Positions 55,374 through 64,000 of a stretch of 64,000 nucleotides of DNA are shown here, piece after piece. Numbering within the stretch: position 1 is the first letter of the stretch; the number at the start of each line of letters is the position of its first letter. Location: assembly GCA_963576735.1 (NCBI GenBank), contig OY755175.1, positions 2,620,401 through 2,684,400 on the forward strand, read 5' to 3'. This stretch comes from Bedellia somnulentella. Taxonomy: Eukaryota; Arthropoda; Insecta; Lepidoptera; Bedelliidae. The notes beneath the pieces were generated by a model. It was not told the DNA's origin, searched no databases, and saw nothing but the letters and a program-made list of their open reading frames with translations. The position numbers were made by a program, and so were the translations under genes.

Positions 55374-56644
55374 GCATGATTGTCTTCCCGAAAATCCTTG
55401 TCAGGGACCTTATTAGAAGACGAAGTTTGTGGGGGCATAATATTCTCATTAGGTACATGGTTATTGAAATTAGGTGCAGGGTAATATTGAGAATCATCAT
55501 AGTCAAAGTTATTCGTGTTATAGTTATATTCGATATTATCTTGCGAGTCGTAATAGTTATTATAGTCTAAGTCAGAATAAGGCGTAAATTGGTTATGCTG
55601 GTCTTCATGTGTATAACACTCGTTAAAATTAATTTCTCGTGATTTAAAATAGTTATTAGGAGGTGGATTTCCAGATATTGCCCAATTGTGACCACTAAGG
55701 CCACCGTTAGGTGGTAAGTGCCTAGTCTGGTAATGACTCACGCCACTCATTGGTTTTGGGCCAGAGTTAAAACCAGGGTTCCTTGGTTGTGGTAACCTAA
55801 AAACATTACTATTAGGGTTATAGTTTGGCGGAAGTGCACGGAACATTTGCTGCGTGTGAGTTGGTCCTTGCTGGAGAGGCCTATTCATATTAAAATTGGA
55901 AGGGTTTTGCTTCCAGGTCGGTGTTAATACTGCAGGTCTCTGAAAATGTGGTTGTACAGGCATTGGTGCAGGTGCAGGTTGGGGAAACTGTTTATAATTA
56001 TTAAATTTAATGAATGGATTTTCTGCTAAATATGTTCTGGGCATGTTCCTCTGTTGGAGGTACATGACATTTGTTTCTTCTTGGACAAATTCCAAGGCTT
56101 TTTCAATAGTATCCGGTCTCATACATCTAATCCTAGATCCTAAGGGTTCTTTAAGGCCCCGAACAAAAGCCTGCATAGCTAATTTTTTATATAATGTGCG
56201 TTTAGCCTCTATTGTGGTAGACAAAGACTCATGTAATGAGACATATGTCATTATGGTGCTAAATAAATTCTGACATTTGTCATAAAACTCTTGAGGGCTA
56301 GAATTGCCTTGGCAGGCCAAAGAGAGATCATTATAAAGAGCGGTTTCGTCTCTCTGGTCAGAAAAATTATTAATAAGTGCATTGCGAATACCTAGCCAAC
56401 TTTCGGGAATGCCGTTTGAATTTATTGTGCGTGCGGCAGGTCCCGTTATTTTATTTAATATTCCATTAATAAGACAAAGATTTGATAACTCATGTCCCGG
56501 CGAAGAGTTAAGATAAATCGTACAAATCTGATCACAAAGTCTAATAAACCGTGTTAAAACATTTGGATTTCCGTCAAACTCTGGGACGGGTCTTAACACC
56601 TTAAAAATTATTTCGGGGTCGACAGACTGCGCTGAAGTTGCCAT
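55358..56644 (-). CDS. gag: Errantivirus Gag
   Basis: From ATG 56644 (MATSAQSVDPEIIF) it gives 428 residues; the open frame extends further upstream without good support. The N-terminal half has the capsid-like region (PEFDGNPNVLTRFIRLCDQI, ACQGNSSPQEFYDKCQNLF). The C-terminal half is rich in Pro, Asn, Gln and Tyr with no CCHC knuckle, as in other insect errantiviruses. It forms the particle core. Confidence 0.83.
   Translation of the reverse strand: MATSAQSVDPEIIFKVLRPVPEFDGNPNVLTRFIRLCDQICTIYLNSSPGHELSNLCLINGILNKITGPAARTINSNGIPESWLGIRNALINNFSDQRDETALYNDLSLACQGNSSPQEFYDKCQNLFSTIMTYVSLHESLSTTIEAKRTLYKKLAMQAFVRGLKEPLGSRIRCMRPDTIEKALEFVQEETNVMYLQQRNMPRTYLAENPFIKFNNYKQFPQPAPAPMPVQPHFQRPAVLTPTWKQNPSNFNMNRPLQQGPTHTQQMFRALPPNYNPNSNVFRLPQPRNPGFNSGPKPMSGVSHYQTRHLPPNGGLSGHNWAISGNPPPNNYFKSREINFNECYTHEDQHNQFTPYSDLDYNNYYDSQDNIEYNYNTNNFDYDDSQYYPAPNFNNHVPNENIMPPQTSSSNKVPDKDFREDNHAKNLT
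55367..55373 (-). promoter_or_regulatory. -1 ribosomal frameshift site A AAA AAC
   Basis: Minus-strand heptamer AAAAAAC fits X XXY YYZ. It lies just before the gag stop (TAG at 55358) and a -1 slip there enters the pol frame ahead of the protease. Confidence 0.75.
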
Positions 56645-57056
56645 TTCGTTTTGACAATCTAAACTAACTAAATCAAATTCGCTATAATCACTAGTACTAC
56701 TTCTATTTGAATCTAAAATACGTTGTCGGGTTTCCTGACGCGATGCAGGGTTCCGCTTACTATCTTTCCTATTAAGAAAAATTTTGGAATAGGGATAGGG
56801 ACACACAAAAAAAAAAAGGAATAAAAGGAAAGAAACAATAAAGGATAGCAATACGAGAATAATTCAATTGTACTCACATAAGCTGCTTTATCATTCTGGT
56901 TCTCTTCTTGAATCGATTTTCGGATTCTCCTTCGGTATTCCTCGCTCGTAGATTCTGGATACTCGGCAGCGGTGCCAAAGGCCACCCGGGTGCCTCGCGA
57001 ACACGAATTTTAGTTTTGAAAGAAAAAAAATCTATGCACTCACAAGTACCCGCGAG

Positions 57057-57075
57057 TATCCTACCGACTGCGCCA
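57057..57075 (-). other. Primer-binding site
   Basis: TGGCGCAGTCGGTAGGAT follows the 5' LTR on the minus strand; its form is like the tRNA-Ser-type sites of 17.6/297-group elements (from memory). Confidence 0.65.
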
Positions 57076-57341
57076 ATTACGTTAGCGACAACCGAAGGAC
57101 TTAAAAAAAACCAAAATTGTTTTAACTAAGTTTAATATAAAATAACTATAACTAATTACAACTAGTCTATTCGATGTTAGAAATAGGAATGTGAAAAAGA
57201 ATACAATATAAAATTACAATGTTCCGTGGAAACGCAGTGTCAGCAGTGACCGCGTATTGCTATGCACCGAAGTCACGTAGGCAGCGTATGATATGATGTC
57301 ACCTCGCGTCAGCGATATAGTATTGGCAGCGGTACATAATT
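57075..57341 (-). repeat. 5' LTR of the errantivirus
   Basis: Same 267-bp sequence as 51350-51616; followed by the TACT target duplication. Confidence 0.93.
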
Positions 57342-57345
57342 TACT

Positions 57346-59300
57346 CGTAAACAAATACTACACAATACACTTACGAATTTAAAACTTATAGAACGAAATA
57401 TCAAACAGAAATATTTGGTTTTGCAAATAACTAATATAATGTAATAAAATTTCAATAAATAACACACCAAACGAAAGCAAAATAATGATAACTTGAATAA
57501 AATATTTCAATAATATTCCTTGTCGTTACCTCAACCCGACCAAGACAATAGTCGTCGACACTTCCCTTCAACCAAACGTCAAAAGAAGAGATATCCCGTC
57601 CTTATTGTGACACTGTGTTAGCAAAAGAAGAGGCTTGTCGTTACCCACGTCGAGAAAACACGAAACCGTTCGGTCAGTGACGTCACACGCCCTTGAACGT
57701 ACGCTTATTTTACATGCTGTGCTAGCGACGGTCGAGAAACGAATCTTCTCTTCGGGTGCATCGACAAAACCGTCTTTCTCGTGCGCCCCGACGTGTTTCA
57801 TTACTTATCGTACTTGCACCGCTGTTGATTTTGGGTTAATATGACACGGATGAATCCTTCTATAACTTTACAAATCTATTAGTCTTTAAAATATGGCTTA
57901 TATTAGAGTTATTTAGCTTCCGTACCCTGGGACTCCCTACTAAGTTCCACTAAGGGTATGACTAAACATTGATTTGTAAATACACCTAAAATGAAAAAAA
58001 CTGTTTACATTCCAGTTGTACTCCCACCCAGTAGAAAAAAAACCAACCATATATTTAAATACAGAAATTGGTTCGGTGGTTTTACTAATGCTCAGAAAAG
58101 TAATAGCTGAGTTCATAATTAAAATTGTATGACATAATATCATGTCAAACATGTCCGAAATGATATGAAACGAATCATACTTATCTTATACTCAGATCGT
58201 AAAAGTTATGTGTTTTATTTTCATTGTTGCTATGTATGTGCGATATCGCTCTTTTTAGTCTAAATAAATTAGTCCGCGCTTAGCTCCTCTATTTGTTTTA
58301 AATAGCAACATCTACACACGATATCTTCGGAAGCCTTTAAACGTGCCGTTCTCGCTAAAAAACTATACAGGCATCACAAAAGATTCCCGGAACCAAAATG
58401 TTCTTATTAAATTAAAACCTTATGTGGTGATAAAAGTATTCTTTTCATCGATGGTTACCTGTGTTTCTGAGAAGGTGACTGCGCATCGGTAGCTTCTATT
58501 TATTCTGCCGGTCCTTTAGGAACTTCACGCCCGAATGTTTATTTTAGTTGAGCATTAAAGTTGAAGACAAACAGTTTAGGTGGCAGAAAGGCGTGATCCA
58601 GAGCCTCGTATCTCGTATGTAAACAAAACGAGTAGTTATAATAACTAAATATTTGCGTTCCATTTTTGAAACTGTTGTGTCACCGCTTTGTGGTGCAAGG
58701 TTGAACTTGTCGATAGTTATTTATGGAAGCTTGCGTTTTTGTTGTTATAATTGACATATATTTTGTAACTTATGATTACTGACCATTAAGGCTGGTTGCA
58801 TGCGACATGCGGTTTCAGCAGTTTGGCGCGCACACGACAATCATCTGCTAAGTTCACTCTAATTATGTCACAAATTATAATGTAAGTGTTTAGCGGGTAA
58901 AGGGTAGTGGGTTGCAGATGCACATTGACGTTTTGGTAAATTACCTTTGTATTGTATATTTCCTTGTGTAAATAGCATTATTTAAAAATATATATAGTAT
59001 TCTGCGGTATACTCTGTTTTGAGAACTTAATTTTGCGTCCTGTTCTTATTTATGAGAGGGGTCACATATATAGGAGTCATAAGTTCTAAATTTAACTCTA
59101 ATCAACGTTCACGCCGTAAATCCTTGAAGGGTGGCAGAGGTATAGGTAGTTCAATCCACGACGACACGCTCCGGTACGTCCACATCGATAAATTATTTAA
59201 CATTGAAAACACATAAGCCTTTAATTCACATTTCTTATATTAAAAAATTAGAAGAAAGGTTGGGGCGCGTCTTCGTGAATTGGACTACTTATACTAATTT
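57346..59300. other. Unassigned region right of the errantivirus
   Basis: AT-rich with a CpG-richer island at about 57530-57800 containing the CRE-like palindrome TGACGTCA (near 57678). It could be a promoter, but no exon follows that I can support. Confidence 0.4.
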
Positions 59301-59307
59301 TTCAGAA

Positions 59308-59443
59308 GGGCAAGCACGAGCGGTGTTTAAACTAGTTATCGCGTGCGATAAAGCAGCCATCTCTTACGCACTTACTTAGTATCGTATACTGCCATCTCAC
59401 TCTAACCGTTATCGTGTCGATAAAATAGTGCTAATGCTTGCCC
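59308..59443 (-). repeat. MITE family copy, complete terminal repeats
   Basis: GGGCAAGCACGAGCG left end and AATGCTTGCCC right end; inverse of the copy at 39724-39860. Confidence 0.8.
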
Positions 59444-59487
59444 TTAGAACATCACATTATCATTTATGTCATCTGGTGCTCTGTAGC

Positions 59488-59640
59488 CGTGTAGCGAAGC
59501 GACGGCTAAAGAATAGCACTTCGAGTGGGAGTTGTAAGAGTTGTTTCGTCTTTTCTTTCTCTACTTCCAACAGTGGCCAAGAAGTTTCCGGTTCTGAAGC
59601 TCTGGCTACCCCTTATTTGCTAACAGCAGTGAGTATAAGT
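59488..59640 (+). repeat. Degraded RTE-derived SINE-like copy
   Basis: ACTTCCAACAGTGGCCAAGAAG and GCTCTGGCTACCCCTT with GTGAGTATAAG tail. Confidence 0.6.
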
Positions 59641-60116
59641 AAGCATTTCAGTCAGAGTACCCACGCCGCTGGGTTTATAAATTAATTGAAGTCTATTGAA
59701 AGTGCATTTGGAGTTCGACATTTACTATTTGAAGCCTAGTTCAATATGAAATATATCGTAGTCGTTTTCGCTTGTGAAGCCATCAAATGTGATTGGTATC
59801 GATATTTAATGAATAGTCTGTTCATATTGAAAGTAAGAATGCAAAATTATTAAAAATCGTATTTTTCAAGATATAATATATATAATTATTTTTTTATTCT
59901 ATTCTTATCATAGAAATAATAATGATACTATTTCTTGGATAACTACATAAGTATAGGTAGATTTTCTAAGTAATAAATTATTCATAGAAAAATATTGTTA
60001 CGGTATATATAATTTATTTCAAAACAATATTTAAACTTAAAATATGGAAGTTTCGTAGAAAAAAATCATTAAGTGATAATCTACCGACTGCTGATACATT
60101 TGTTGACGTACGTGCC

Positions 60117-60392
60117 CTAGTTGGTAGTACAAGGGCGGGTCAATAAGTCCGTGACTTTTGGAATAAAACACAGATTTTTGTAGAGTGTAGAGACCTCAAC
60201 TGGGCGTCCAGGACGTTCGGCATCTTCAGTGCTTGTACGGCCACAACGAAACTCAGTAAACCACTTTTTTACCATTGAAATCGATGGTGCAGAGTCCCCA
60301 TAGTATTTATCAAGCTTAGCCTTGGTCTCGGTAATGGTTTTTTTTCGCAAGAGATAATGCTTAATAAGCACACGAAATTCACTTTTTTCCAT
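60117..60392 (-). pseudogene. mariner transposase N-terminal fragment
   Basis: MEKSEFRVLIKHYLLRKKTI and SISMVKKWFTEFRCGRTSTE form the paired helix-turn-helix DNA-binding domain of a mariner transposase, ending at DAERPGRPVEV. The catalytic domain is deleted. Start at ATG 60392. Confidence 0.85.
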
Positions 60393-60570
60393 TTTCTCCT
60401 CAAATTTGTGAGTAGTCTGATAAAAATAGCTGTCAAACACAAACTAACTGACGCAGCAAGTTAAAATTTAGACAGGAGTCAACTGACAGATGCCGCTTCA
60501 CAGGAGCAGTTGCTGATTCAGTAAAGAGGTCAGAAATTCAAAAAGTCACGGACTTATTGACCCGCCCTCG
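60130..60570 (-). mobile_element. mariner element, internally deleted
   Basis: Terminal inverted repeats of about 29 bases (AGGGCGGGTCAATAAGTCCG... at both ends) are flanked by TA. At 441 bp it keeps only the first ~75 codons of the transposase, then runs into the other terminus. Non-autonomous. Confidence 0.85.
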
Positions 60571-60582
60571 TAACTTCTCGAT

Positions 60583-60625
60583 CCGGAGGCAGTGGGTTCG
60601 ATTCCCGCTTAGGGCAAATATTTAT
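60583..60625 (+). repeat. tRNA-like 3' half (SINE remnant or tRNA fragment)
   Basis: GGGTTCGATTCCC forms a B box/T-arm, preceded by GATCCGGAGGCAGT; no matching 5' half is visible because a mariner element lies directly before it. Confidence 0.45.
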
Positions 60626-60660
60626 ATGATGAATATGAATGTTGGTTTCTTAGTCTTGGC

Positions 60661-60873
60661 TAGGAGGGGAAGCCAGAGCTAAGGAATTAGAAATTCCTCA
60701 GCCACTTTTGGAAAACTGGGTGGGGAAAAGATGGTAAAATAAAGGTTGTTGGTGATGGGTCTCCAACCGCATCGCCCAAAAAGCCCTTAAAAGCCCCAAT
60801 AGCGTTAGTCGCCTCTTACGTACACCCGCCGGAAGAAATGGGGTAGTGCTATTCTAAGCCAACACTACACAGC
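60661..60873 (-). repeat. RTE-derived SINE-like copy
   Basis: Near full length inverted copy; head CCAACACTACACAGC. Confidence 0.85.
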
Positions 60874-62379
60874 ATTAGTCTTAGTCTTGCTTGGGTGTTA
60901 TTTATATGTGTGTATAATAGTTATATTATTAATACTGTCGTCTTGCCTAAATATGCCTATCTTTACGGCGGAGAAAAGGCAAAATATCCTTGTTTTAGAG
61001 TTATATGTCGGATAGATTTAATTAAAATTCACAATAGTTGCATTTGCATTCTTTATCAAAATGATAAAACATATATTGTTTACGGAACATTGAATCAATA
61101 CTATATGCCATTCAAGTCAGTGTCCGTGTTATTTTTATCGCGGCAAGTGAAGCCGACTATCTTCAGGACATTTTAAATTTATCAGAAACAAAATTCAAAG
61201 CAGTAGTTAAAAGAAATCTTAGTTCAAAAGCCTATTACAATGTTAATGATTACATTAATGATGAAGTGGCTTGGTGTCATCAGGGCTCTGTGCAGGATGT
61301 TTCCGGGCTAACACCAAAATTGTAATGGACGTAAAAAAAGATGTGTGTTGACGAGTTTCTTACGGGTTCTTCTCTCAACAAAACACCTTCCGAATCCGAA
61401 GTAAACTTAGTATTAAGTTGACTTTTGACGTTCAAAAAACAAAGATTTATCTTTTTACTTTGAAATAAATGATTATTTTATTTTATTTTTATTTATCTAA
61501 ATATAAATGTAGATATAGAAAAGAGTCGATAAAACGTCGTCGTCGTGCATCGATGTCCTTGGTCGCGAAGGTCGCAGATCGATAGAGCTCCGTGCAGCAC
61601 TACGATGACGTCATAGCCAGCGACGTCACCAACACGTGCCGAAGGGTGGAGGGTGGCTATACGTCAGTGCGTCTACGTACCAGCCGTAGAATTGAATATG
61701 TTAATAACAAATTGGTTGCATATAAATATAGGGTAGAAAACACAAGGCTTTTCTTTGCCCTAATCGCTAATAAATCGGTGACGAATATTAACTATGATAT
61801 TGATTATGATACTGAATGTTTTTTAAATGGCTTCGCCAAGTAAGGAGTTTAATAGTATTGTTATAAATAATTTTGATGTGTTCTGTTTGTATGTTTTGTA
61901 GTATAAGTAGCAATTTAGGTATTTTGAATCATTTTGTTAGTGTATTTAGTACGATTTTATTGTTTTAAATGCTACAACAAATAAGCTTTCCTAGAAACTA
62001 ACTAAGAAGATCAATCCACATAAGTAATTGTAAATGGGAGGAATGTGAAATAAAACACGAGGAAGAACTATAAAAACTGTGACATGTAATATACTTTCGA
62101 ATGGATCGGTTGCACTTTTGCATTGACAGCGCCATGCGTGTGCCTTCACGTGACACGTTACACATTCGATGTAAAATGGATTATGCTGCGAAGTAAGCCT
62201 GCAGGATTAGTTTATGTTTTCACTTCTAAGAATACTTTATTAACGACTCTGAACAATTTCCTTCTTGGAAAAAAAATACAATTACATCATCCCTATTCAT
62301 AACGTCATTGTTGACATTTGACTATAGAACTATCCTGACAAGTAATTGAAACAACTTTTGATTTTCGGATATTTTAATC
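60874..62379. other. Unassigned sequence between SINE-like copy and Penelope-like element
   Basis: Contains a CpG-richer patch with two GACGTCA-type motifs near 61605-61630. Open frames are short and unrecognised. Confidence 0.4.
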
Positions 62380-62877
62380 GCGTATTATTACATTATTTTT
62401 AAAGCCCGACGTTTCGAAAACTTTTCAGTTATCATGGTCACGGGAAGACTGAGGTGTTATTTGTCATTATACAGTACTATAAAATTATTAATACTAACTA
62501 CCTTCACAAAATTTTAAGTTACGTTTGCGTTTAATATTTGCTATGTACAAAAAGAGCTAATGTTATCTGGAGTCTTGCTAATGTTCTTCCCTCGCTTGGT
62601 TGTGCTAATGATCGGGTTCCAAGCAGGTGGTAATTGCCAACCATCATCTCTATTGAAGTTTGGATGTTTCTTTATTTCAATAGACTCGCGTATCATTCTA
62701 GGTATCAATCGATTCTCTTTTGCTAGAATTGTAGGTTTGTCAAAACGCATGTGGTGGTTTGGCTTATCGAAGGTGTGTTCACACAAAGCAGATCTTCCAG
62801 GACGCCTATTCTTCATATCAGCAATATGTTCTCTAACGCGAGTTGCTACACTACGCTTTGTTTGGCCGACAAAAGTT
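62380..62877 (-). mobile_element. Penelope-like element, 3' part in minus orientation (GIY-YIG endonuclease end)
   Basis: The minus-strand frame gives TFVGQTKRSVATRVREHIAD and DDGWQLPPAWNPII, matching the C-terminal GIY-YIG endonuclease of Penelope-like elements, minus the GIY box itself. A CGAAACGTC motif with an AACT-GAAA-AGTT hairpin follows at 62405-62455, in the place where such elements often have hammerhead ribozyme sequence. Confidence 0.75.
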
Positions 62878-63574
62878 GACCACCCGCTTCGTCCAATAGT
62901 AAGCCAAATTGACACACCAACATACAAATTGGCAAAACATGTGGCAAAGATACTATCACCACTTCGAGGAAAAACTGAAGCCTTTGTGAAGAATTCCTAT
63001 CAATTCATTAATGACATCAAGAACTTAAGTCTTAGTGATGAGGACATTATGGTCAGCTTTGATGTTCAGTCTCTTTACACCAGTTTACCAATACAAGACT
63101 GTGTTGAAGTTGTCACAGAAAGGTTAACAAATGCTGACATACCTTTAGAATATGCAGAATTACTTAAGCACTGCCTTACAACTGGCTACTTACTTTGGGA
63201 TAAGGAATTCTACATCCAGACTGATGGTGTGGCAATGGGATCCCCAGTCTCTCCTATTGTAGCCGATATATTCATGGAACGATTGGAGGAGATTGCACTA
63301 AAATCCTTCCCTGTCACTCCAAAGGTTTATAAGAGGTACGTAGATGATACTTTTGCAATCCTACCCAAAACCATAGTCTCTGCATTCTTAGACCATCTTA
63401 ATTCCATTAACCCTAAGATCCAATTTACAATGGAATTAGAGACTAATAATAGTTTAGCCTTTCTTGATGTCCTCTTGATAAGGAATTCTGATAACTCAAT
63501 TAGTCACACAGTTTATAGGAAACCCACCCACACTGATAGGTACCTCAATGGTGACTCACACCACCATCCATCTC
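62878..63574 (+). pseudogene. Penelope-like element reverse transcriptase, plus orientation, truncated
   Basis: PLRPIVSQIDTPTYKLAKHV, MVSFDVQSLYTSLP (catalytic Asp), GVAMGSPVSPIVADIFM and KRYVDDTFAI (YVDD box) are the palm motifs of a Penelope-type RT. It starts abruptly where the minus-oriented endonuclease fragment ends, and it runs into the gap at 63575. Confidence 0.85.
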
Positions 63575-63774
63575 NNNNNNNNNNNNNNNNNNNNNNNNNN
63601 NNNNNNNNNNNNNNNNNNNNNNNNNNNNNNNNNNNNNNNNNNNNNNNNNNNNNNNNNNNNNNNNNNNNNNNNNNNNNNNNNNNNNNNNNNNNNNNNNNNN
63701 NNNNNNNNNNNNNNNNNNNNNNNNNNNNNNNNNNNNNNNNNNNNNNNNNNNNNNNNNNNNNNNNNNNNNNNNNN
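63575..63774. other. Assembly gap, 200 N
   Basis: Exactly 200 N, a conventional placeholder length. The 155 bases on its left are repeated on its right. Confidence 0.98.
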
Positions 63775-64000
63775 CCAATTTACAATGGAATTAGAGACTA
63801 ATAATAGTTTAGCCTTTCTTGATGTCCTCTTGATAAGGAATTCTGATAACTCAATTAGTCACACAGTTTATAGGAAACCCACCCACACTGATAGGTACCT
63901 CAATGGTGACTCACACCACCATCCATCTCAGTTAGCTACTGTTGGTAAAACTTTGTTTCAGAGAGCCAAACATCTTTGTGACGAACACCATCTTGCTGGA
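63775..64000 (+). pseudogene. Penelope-like RT continuation after the gap
   Basis: 63775-63929 repeats 63420-63574, then continues as SQLATVGKTLFQRAKHLCD to the window edge, which is the next stretch of the same reading frame. Confidence 0.85.

Larger units (their letters stand above)
51346..57345 (-). mobile_element. Errantivirus (gypsy-like, env-bearing LTR retrotransposon), RT/RNase H deleted
   Basis: Two 267-bp LTRs (51350-51616, 57075-57341) with inverted AATTA/TAATT ends are flanked by the 4-bp target duplication TACT (51346-51349, 57342-57345). Read right to left: 5' LTR, primer-binding site, gag, pol by -1 frameshift, env, polypurine tract, 3' LTR. The LTRs look identical by eye, so insertion is recent. 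Pol lacks reverse transcriptase and RNase H, so it cannot copy itself. It lies in the presumed first intron of spire, antisense to that gene. Confidence 0.92.

Noticed and set aside
56772..56879. A small intron in the errantivirus leader (GTGAGT ... TTAATAG)
   Set aside because: Sites look good, but splicing there does not join the upstream open frame to gag in phase, so it was not annotated.
61592..61843. 83-codon plus-strand frame as a small gene
   Set aside because: No recognisable family, no splice support; lies among repeats. Cannot be excluded.
62560..63801. A single 413-codon plus-strand gene across the gap
   Set aside because: Its first ~105 codons are the antisense of the Penelope-like endonuclease fragment and its end runs through N; only the RT section from about 62880 is real.
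1..64000. CRISPR array, operon or bacterial transfer
   Set aside because: Repeats are dispersed mobile elements and tandem duplications; genes have introns and eukaryotic signals throughout.

Overview
The window reads as the nuclear genome of an insect, most likely a moth or butterfly (Lepidoptera). It is AT-rich. Its genes are split into many GT-AG exons. It is crowded with RTE- and Jockey-type LINEs, RTE-derived SINE-like repeats, tRNA-derived SINEs, Helitrons, a mariner fragment, a Penelope-like element and a complete-looking errantivirus. The order is inferred from this repeat repertoire; no species marker is visible. All exon models below were built by hand from reading frames and splice sites.

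Three host genes can be supported. (1) On the minus strand from 18866 to 419 and beyond the left edge is an 11-exon gene for a nuclear protein of at least 754 residues. It has an AT-hook, charged low-complexity tracts and a central region that looks like an ISXO2/IS1595-type DDE transposase domain with one catalytic acid missing. (2) On the plus strand from 20754 to 38147 is a full 20-exon gene of 1778 codons for HD-PTP (PTPN23; Drosophila myopic): BRO1 domain, V domain, long Pro/Gln/Asn-rich linker and a PTP domain with a degraded active site. (3) On the plus strand at 43806 is the first coding exon of spire (KIND domain), behind a GC-rich promoter-like region. Its remaining exons are not visible, so the rest of the window is probably its first intron plus unannotated sequence. 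Genes 1 and 2 are divergent, about 1.9 kb apart.

Layout: 0.4-18.9 kb is gene 1 with large, repeat-filled introns (foldback element, Jockey-like LINE, Helitron pair, LINE nested in a SINE, a decayed full-length RTE). 18.9-20.75 kb is intergenic. 20.75-38.15 kb is HD-PTP with SINE, LINE and tRNA-SINE insertions in introns. 38.15-43.4 kb is intergenic with small repeats. 43.4-44.1 kb is the spire promoter and exon 1. 44.1-51.3 kb is intronic or unknown, with a 411-bp tandem duplication. 51.35-57.34 kb is an errantivirus with apparently identical LTRs, gag, a pol lacking RT/RNase H, and env. 57.3-62.3 kb is unassigned with small DNA elements. 62.3-64 kb is a Penelope-like element in inverted halves with a 200-N assembly gap.

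The most noteworthy points are: the transposase-derived AT-hook gene; three separate cases in which a coding exon lies in a tandem array with two decayed partial copies (gene 1 exon 6, HD-PTP exons 8 and 18); the HD-PTP active-site loop with one residue missing; a SINE-like family that shares both ends with the resident RTE element; and the env-bearing errantivirus with a clean in-frame loss of reverse transcriptase.
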